Below are positions 57,833 to 64,000 of a DNA stretch of 64,000 nt, one piece after another. Within the stretch, counting starts at the first letter, position 1. Each line of letters begins with the position of its first letter. Under the pieces are notes generated by a model. It had not been told where the DNA came from, ran no database searches, and saw nothing but the letters and a program-made list of their open reading frames with translations. The position numbers and the translations under genes are program-made. Source of the stretch: Plantago major. Its lineage: Eukaryota; Streptophyta; Magnoliopsida; Lamiales; Plantaginaceae. The stretch spans positions 24,242,566-24,306,565 of the forward strand of contig CM048839.1 of NCBI GenBank assembly GCA_026545765.1, given 5' to 3'.

Positions 57833-60109
57833 TGCTATGTCTCTCAAAAAGGAAAAATTGCAGGAGCTGACAAATTCTCCTATGTCACGTTTTCTGGAAA
57901 GAAAATAGATTATCCAGAGACTAGCAAAGCTGTTGAGAAGAGATCCCAGATAGCACCAGGTGCTCGGAATGGTATTGGCTATAAAGCCATCGGGAAACAA
58001 CTTGCTCGTGAGTACAAACAAGAGCAAGAATGATGGTTAAAGGCTAGAATTGCTCACAGCAATTATCAGAAGTGGAAGATGACTCAAGCCACTAAAAATC
58101 TGAATGCCAGGGCTAGAAGAAATCTGGCTAGGAAAGCTAAGTTTGCTGAGAAGCAGACTCAGAAACCTGACAGGTATCTGAAAGCACCAAATGGAGCACC
58201 AAGGAACACACCAAGGAAGAAAGTAGTTTTTAATAACAATGATACTAATCATTTAACTAGAATTCCTCCTTATGTTATTGTTAGACAAAAGAATGTTCCT
58301 AAGAAATTCATTCAAAAATGGATTCCTACTGGAAGATTTTTTAGTCCAGATGGTTCCATTGTTGGTATGAGAACCTAATCTTCTGTTTCCTTGTTTGTGC
58401 AGAACGCTCTAAAGACTAATTCAAAGTGACATTTTGATAGTGGGTGTGGGAAGCACATGACAGGAGACAAAGCAAATCTGATTGACTACAAAAAGTGCAA
58501 TGATGGACCAATCATCAGGTTTGTTGGAGGAGATGAAAATCCAACCATAGGTTTTGGCAATTTGAAGTTTGGAACCCTTACAATCTCTGAAGTACTTCAT
58601 GTAAAGGGATTGAAATATAATATCCTAAGCATGAGTCAATTAGTAGACAAATGGTACACTGTCAAAATCAAGTCAAAACTATATAAAGTGATTGACAATG
58701 AGTCAAAGCAGACAGTCTTGGTTGTAAGGCGTAAAGGAAATCTTTATGTTGCTGATTGGGCATCCGCCACAACCGAAGAATGTCTCATGGTGAGTCAATC
58801 TGGCCACACTGAAGAAAATTGGGTATGGCATAAAAGAATGAGTCACTTGAATTTCAAAACTCTGAATAAGCTAGCCAAGAAAGAGTTGGTGGTTGGTTTA
58901 CCCAAAATGGCATATAGAAAATAAGGTGTATACTCAGCTTGCTAAATGGGAAAACAATCCAAAACATCTTCCAAGTCTAAAACTAGACATTCCAGTGAAA
59001 GGCCACTGCAAATGTTACATATGGATTTGTTTGAATCCTCAGTAACTAGTTATGCAGGAAAGAAGTATGGTCTGGTTGTTGTTAATGATTACTCAAGTTT
59101 CACTTGGGTTGTCTTTCTCAAACACAAATCTGATGCAAGGATTGAGATACCTAGCTTGCTGAATAAGCTCGAAGTCATGAAAAATGACAAGGTATCTGTA
59201 ATCAGAACAGACCATGGTACTGAGTTTGTGAACCAGTACATCAAAGAGTTTTGTACCTACAAAGGTATACAACATCAACTATCTTCTGTAAGGACACCAC
59301 AACAAAATGGTGTTGCTGAAAGAAAGAATAGGACCCTGAAAGAAGCAGCAAGAACAATGCTTGCTGACACTGAAATAAGTTAAATCTATTGGGTTGAAGC
59401 TGTAAACACAACATGCTACACTCAAAATAGATGTCTGATTAACAAACACCATGGCAAAACTCCTTACGAGCTTTTTATTTGTAGACCCCCTAGTATCAAA
59501 CATCTAAGGGTGTTTGGTTGCAGATGTTTCGTTCTTAACAATGGAAAAGAATACTTGAGAACATTTCAACCAAAGGCAGATGAAGGAGTATTTCTTGGCT
59601 ATTCTCTAAATAGCAAAGCCTACAGAATCTACAACAAAAGAACGCAAAAGATCGAAGAATCTGTTCATGTAGTATTCTATGAAAGAAACAAGAAAGTACT
59701 CTTGAATGATGATCTCTCAGATAGGTTCAAAGAACTATTGATTAAAGATTCTGAAAAAGGATCCTCAAAAGGAAACAATTCTATCATTCAAATAGAGGAT
59801 GAGTCTGACGATGAAAAGCTACCTATGCTTAGTAACAACCAGATAACTCTAAGACATGATGAAGAATTTCCTATGAGAATTCCAGAAATGGAACAGTTTA
59901 CTGAGAACCTTCATCATGAAAAGGTATCTGAAAATGAGACTGCTGAAATGCAAGTTCCAGATATCTCTAACACTGAAAAAGTGTCAGATATCCATGGCAT
60001 TTCCATGTGTCAGATATCCCAGATACTGCACAAGTATCTCATCAAGATCATATTGATTCACATTCAAATCAAAATGATATTGATCCTACTAGTTCAAAAC
60101 CTATTATGA
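57833..60109 (+). pseudogene. protease-integrase of retrotransposon 3
   Basis: Continues the gag frame. The protease site FDSGCGKHMTGD (58432-58467) follows a TGA in place of the usual Trp. The integrase zinc region is WHKRMSHLNFKTL, with SACQMGK lacking the first Cys of the CxxC pair, and a TAA at 58922 between. The catalytic triad is present: LHMDLFESS, VIRTDHGTEF and PQQNGVAERKNRT. A TAA at 59381 precedes YWVEAVNTTCY. The chromodomain-like/linker region (VFGCRCFVLNNG, GVFLGYSLNSKAYRIYN) runs to a frameshift near 60010. The frame after that is not authentic. Confidence 0.85.
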
Positions 60110-60974
60110 AATGGATAAGAAATCATCCTGCAAAGGATGTGATGTGATTGGTCCCATAGACCAATGAGTTAGAACTAGAAGAGCAATCGCTGAAAATGCA
60201 AATTGTCTCTTTGGATGTTTCATCTCAAACATTGAACCAAAGACTATAGAAGAAGCATTAAAGGATCAAGATTGGATCTCTGCAATGCAAGAAGAGCTGG
60301 ATCAATTTGAGAGAAACAAAGTCTGGAAACTGGTTCCATTTGTTAACGGAATATCTGTAATCGGAACCAAGTGGGTTTTCAGAAACAAAATGAATGAGTC
60401 TGGTGAAATAACCAGAAACAAAGCTAGGTTGGTTGCCAAGGGATTCACCCAGACTGAAGGACTAGATTTTGGTGAATCTTATGCACCAGTTGCAAGATTG
60501 GATGCAATAAGACTCTTTCTAGCCTTTGAAGCTCATAATGACTTTACAGTTGATCAAATGGATGTCAAGAGTGCATTCCTAAATGGTGAACTTGCTGAGG
60601 AAGTCTATGTTGAGAAACCACCAGGTTTTGAAGTTTCCTCAGAAAGTAGGATGGTCTATAAGCTTCAGAAAGCTCTGTATGGGCTGAAACAAGCTCCAAG
60701 AGCATGGTATGATACATTGGCCAAATACCTACTAGAAAGTGGTTTCAAGAAAGGAGATGTTGATAAAACACTCTTCACATTGAACCATGATGGGAAACTA
60801 CTTTTAGTTCAAGTATATGTTGATGACATTATATTTGGATCTAAAGACAAGCAACTTTGTGAAGACTTTGCTGAACTCATTAAATGTAAATTTGAGATGA
60901 GCATGATGGGAGAATTGAATTACTTCCTAGGGCTGCAAGTCAAGCAACTCAATGATGGAATATTCATTAGTTAA
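60110..60974 (+). pseudogene. reverse transcriptase of retrotransposon 3
   Basis: An open stretch of 229 residues from 60285 ([18 protein letters not shown]) carries the copia RT signature: [72 protein letters not shown] and the catalytic [11 protein letters not shown]. It stops at TAA 60972. Upstream (60110-60284) the polymerase lead-in [29 protein letters not shown] is readable in broken frame. The catalytic aspartates are intact. Confidence 0.9.
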
Positions 60975-61071
60975 ACAAAGTATGCAAAGGACATGCTCAA
61001 CAAGTTTAATCTAAAGCCTTCTGAAAAGAATGCTAAGATACCAATGAGCATTGGAACCAAAATGACCTAAA

Positions 61072-61149
61072 AAGACCATGTATGGGGGCTGACGCCTGCC
61101 CAGTGCCGGAAGGTCAAGGAAGTTGGTGACTTGATGACAGGGGAGCCGG
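61072..61149 (+). pseudogene. Plastid-type 23S rRNA gene fragment
   Basis: About 78 bp (aagaccatgtatgggggctg ... gacaggggagccgg) match, from memory, plant plastid 23S rDNA around the 'GACGCCTGCCCAGTGCCGGA' helix region, with one visible substitution (gacttgatg for gacctgatg). It lies inside the pol of retrotransposon 3, between RT and RNase H. It is GC-rich against AT-rich neighbours. Too short to encode a functional rRNA. Confidence 0.85.
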
Positions 61150-61780
61150 GGGAATTTACAGTATAAATAAGACCATTGGGGTCTAATAATTGTACACCGC
61201 TCACACAGCAAACTCTCGAAAGAGAGGACCAGTCCTCGGGGAAGTGAAACCCCAAAACCGCTGGCCGTCAGGCACCCAAAAGGAGGAAACCCTAGAAGCA
61301 GAACGAAGACATCAACGACTAAGCTTCTTCTTCTTCTTCTTCTTCTTCTTCTTCTTCTTCTTCTTCTTCTTTCTCTTCCTGTTTTTTGACTTCTGTCAGT
61401 AGATTACTATGAGTAGCTAACTTTCTCTTGTAAAGGCGAACCGCCAAAACTCTATTATTGCTACTTCTTTATATGCCATGTTATATTAATGAATTAGTTT
61501 TAAAACATAATTTCATACTTGGTCTTTATTCGTCCGACTCTCTATATGGGAAATCCTTACTAACTACGACTTGGTAACGGACTTTATATTATCCTACATG
61601 ATTTGTATGAAAACGTGAAGAGATAGTGTGTTGAGTGACACAACACATTGTTGGTATAAGTGAAGGTGTCTGGATTAACTATGACTTGATCCTTTTGGCA
61701 TGTTTCTTTGCTGCCTGTAGACAGCTAGTACGTTGTTTGATTCAAAGTAGTTGGGAATAGCATAATAGAACTAGTTCGGG
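61150..61780. other. Foreign insertion next to the 23S scrap
   Basis: About 630 bp that break the pol frame between the connection domain (61069) and RNase H (about 61781). It contains a TATA-like site (tataaataag, 61162), a gene-leader-like stretch, a (CTT)n tract at 61325-61370 and no ORF. It looks like part of an LTR or promoter of another element, but no terminal repeats or target duplication were found. Identity unknown. Confidence 0.45.
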
Positions 61781-62625
61781 GATCCTTTACATCTGACAAG
61801 AGTGTTGAAGAACACAAGTATAGGAAATTGATTGGTTATCTACTATACCTCACTGCAAGTAGACCTGATATTCAATATGCAGTTGGAGTGTGTGCTAGAT
61901 TTCAGACAAATCCAACGCAATCACACTACAACATAGCTATGAAAATATTGAGGTATGTAAAAGGTACTGTAGAAGTTGGATTGTGATATCCAAAAGATAG
62001 TGGATTGAGTTTGGTTGGCTATTCAGATGCCGACTATGCTGGATCACTGCTTGATAGAAAAAGCACCTCAGGAACATGTCAATTTCTTGGTGCTAGATTG
62101 ATATCATGGTTCAGCAAGAAATAAAATTCAATTGCCACATCTACCACAGAGGCTGAATATATTGCTGCAGGGTCTTGTGCTTCACAGATATTGTGGATAC
62201 AACAACAACTCAGAGACTATGGACTCAATGAAGAGAAAACTCCCATTTTCTGTGACAACACAAGTGCTATTGCCATAACTCAGAATCCTAAGTTTCATGC
62301 TAGAACAAAGCACATTGATGTTAGACACCACTTTATCAGAGACCATGTTGAAAAAGGCAATATAGAGATACTCAAGATTGGCACTGAAGACCAACTTGCA
62401 GATATCTTCACTAAGCCACTACAAGAAAGTAGATTCTTAGCCTTAAGACACAGTCTTGGACTAATGGAGCTACCCAAGAATCGAAAAAGTTCAGGATATC
62501 AAGAAGATATCAAAGAAGAGAGAAAAGGGATCTGGAACGGGTATCCAAAAAAGAGAAATCTGGAACGGGTATCCAGAAAAGAGGAATCTAGAACGGGTAT
62601 CCAGAAACCAAAGGCTAAAGGGTAA
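61781..62625 (+). pseudogene. RNase H region of retrotransposon 3
   Basis: Resumes pol at EEHKYRKLIGYLLYLTASRP, DIQYAVGVCARFQ, then RNase H: VGYSDADYAGSLLDRKSTSG (first Asp), STTEAEYIAAGSCASQ (Glu), and CDNTSAIAITQNP (Asp). It ends with RTKHIDVRHHFIRDHVEKG and DQLADIFTKPLQ. Stops at 61986 and 62123 replace Trp/Arg and Gln-type codons. The last ~55 residues (from PKNRKSSG) are repeats of 'gaacgggtatccaga' units at 62535-62610, a short tandem expansion at the end of pol. Confidence 0.88.
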
Positions 62626-63304
62626 AATGGCTATTTGAAGATCTCTGAGACGGGTACTCAGATATCTAGATCACTCAGTGGGGGGGAACACAAAAGAAAA
62701 TAGTACAACTGTTGTCTGATTAACTACTATCTTGAAGTTTGAATTATTTCTATCTTTGTGAAAACTTTGAAAATCGACAAGTATAAGATAGAATCGATAC
62801 AACGGTGTTCTCATTTACGTAACGTGATTCGGATAGCTAATAGCCAAAATTCATTAAATGGGCACAATTACATTTCTTGATTGTGATCATTCTTTGAAAG
62901 AAGCAATGGTGACCCTTGATGAAATGGGTGATTGATCTTTACGGCAGAGATTAACTCTCAGTAAATAGTGGATTGTTGAAATTCCGAGAGGGCCCACTAT
63001 GCATTTAATGCCGAACAAGCTTTTACCCACGCCTGTCTGTAATACACAGATAACTACACACAAAATTAATTTGTATGTATGTGACTGTTGAGATTACATT
63101 GCTATATATATATATATATATAGGATTTTGGCAAAAGAATTCACTTTCGCCTAATCCAACATTCAGACTTGCACAAGAATAGCAAATTTCTCTCTTCTAT
63201 TTTTCTGCAAATCTCTGCTCCCAAATTAGTTTTTCTGCAAAGAATCACTAATCTTTCACCTTAATCTCTTTCAGATCTTCGAAAAACTCACGCTATATAA
63301 AGAG
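62626..63304. other. Spacer between pol and the post-pol ORF
   Basis: Non-coding. Holds an AGATATCT palindrome at 62660-62667, a G run (cagtgggggggaacac, 62678-62693) resembling a polypurine tract, and a (TA)n tract near 63104. A pyrimidine-rich leader precedes the ORF at 63305. Confidence 0.6.
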
Positions 63305-63949
63305 ATGGCTCCAAAACGTGCTTCTACCCATAAATCCCAAAATACTACCACTGGTACTGCTGAAAAGCAAGCACCAGAATTGGTAGTTGTAAACAATTGA
63401 TTGGTAGGAGACTTCAATCCCGATCATTGGACTTCAGATCACAGAATGATTTGGGGTGGTTCCATGATTGAGGAATACCTCACGGCTGCTATTGAAAATC
63501 AAGCCGCTAGAAAGCTGATACTTGACATGCTTGAAAAGGCTAAAATCAAGGGTTTTCTATCAGCTCTTCCCAGTAGAATTTCTTCACTAGATGTGTTAGA
63601 ATTCTACAATAACTCCAGGATTATATCATGTGTTTCTGAAGGCACTGCAACAGTGTCTATAAAAACTAAGGTCCAACGAAAGGAAATCCTTTTGGACTTA
63701 ACAACTTTCTGTAAGTTGTTTCATCTTCAAAATCTTGGAAAGGATTTTGAAATACACAGCAAGGATGATGATCTCCTTGAAGGTGTAAAACAACTGTACA
63801 GTGATGTGTGTGATCTTGAAAAACCAGATACACCCACTGATTTCAAGCTTGTTGACATCGTAACGGACATCCGGCCGTTCACTGGGATGTGTTGGCATGC
63901 ATTCTTCATAGATGCTTTGATGGTCTACAAGGAGGTGCTGACCAGATAA
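63305..63949 (+). pseudogene. Post-pol (envelope-like) ORF of retrotransposon 3
   Basis: The ATG at 63305 opens a basic N-terminus (MAPKRASTHKSQNTTTG). After 31 codons a TGA (63398-63400) interrupts, and the same frame runs to 63949, for about 214 codons in all. The body (IEEYLTAAIENQAARKLILD, SALPSRISSLDVLEFYNN, VSEGTATVSIKTKVQRKEI) resembles the N-terminal part of the 'envelope-like' or putative plant transposon proteins encoded after pol in some Sireviruses. No transmembrane segment or signal peptide is seen in this portion. Function unknown; the continuation lies beyond the stop or window. Confidence 0.55.
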
Positions 63950-64000
63950 GCCAAGAACGCTGGATGATGATGTTCTTGTTGCAACAACAAGACAAAAGGC

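Larger units (their letters stand above)
54114..64000 (+). mobile_element. Sirevirus-type copia retrotransposon 3 (runs off the window)
   Basis: 5' LTR, primer site, gag, protease, integrase, reverse transcriptase, RNase H and a post-pol ORF in order. From 55877 to about 60010 everything lies in one reading frame, broken by about eleven nonsense codons but no net frameshift. One frameshift follows near 60010 and a foreign insertion at about 61070-61780. The long LTR, a single gag-pol frame with a large coiled-coil Gag, and an extra ORF after pol are Sirevirus features. It inserted into the TTAGTTTCAG array; the 3' LTR is outside the window, and GTTTC (54109-54113) is the predicted target duplication. 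Confidence 0.88.

Overview
The window is nuclear DNA from a flowering plant, most likely a eudicot (an asterid is possible, but that is inference). The evidence is secreted plant type-2 lipid-transfer protein genes, AT-rich intergenic DNA, and dense plant transposon families: copia/Sirevirus, Helitron, CACTA, PIF/Harbinger, MULE and hAT. There is no sign of a bacterial genome: no operons, no CRISPR array.

The only host gene family I can support is a segmental array of four type-2 non-specific lipid-transfer protein (nsLTP2) copies. LTP-1 (763-1050) and LTP-4 (40421-40711) are intact. LTP-2 (19159-19313) is cut off after its third cysteine and joined to retrotransposon DNA. LTP-3 (29257-29544) has a stop at codon 8 and has lost one of the eight cysteines. 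Long flanking blocks were copied with the genes. Positions 1-762 match 18397-19158 without a gap. The DNA downstream of LTP-1 (1051-2751, 9105-10004) matches that downstream of LTP-4 (40712-41688, 47889-49328). These blocks act as 'empty sites' that give the borders of later insertions.

Layout: 1-2.75 kb LTP-1 unit; 2.75-9.1 kb a copia (Sirevirus-like) element with both LTRs and a 5-bp target duplication; 10.0-11.4 kb fragments of a zf-GRF gene and a Myb/SANT-like gene; 11.5-17.75 kb two Helitron Rep/helicase remnants in opposite orientation around a fold-back junction; 17.76-19.3 kb LTP-2; 19.3-24.4 kb a second copia element carrying a hAT MITE; 24.86-27.08 kb a non-autonomous MULE with an internal word array; 29.1-29.8 kb LTP-3; 29.8-31.7 kb a long-inverted-repeat element with an RNase H fragment; 31.6-34.2 kb a local tandem duplication; 35.3-40.17 kb a Helitron-bounded insertion hosting a MULE and a PIF/Harbinger element; 40.2-41.7 kb LTP-4; 41.7-47.9 kb a truncated CACTA element carrying two solo LTRs and a MITE; 50.2-51.5 kb a long-TIR MULE; 51.7-54.1 kb a second word-array element; 54.1 kb to the end a degenerate Sirevirus with gag-pol, an organellar 23S rDNA scrap and a post-pol envelope-like ORF, running off the window.

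The most unusual signals are these. Two Sirevirus-type elements each carry their own short palindrome family scattered through LTR and internal DNA (AATGTTG/CAACATT in one, AGATATCT in the other). Two apparently non-autonomous DNA elements have interiors built from one short repeated word (TTAGTTTCAG and AATGTTCT). A 69-bp hairpin carries telomere-like repeats. All statements come from reading by eye; identities and family names were not checked by search.
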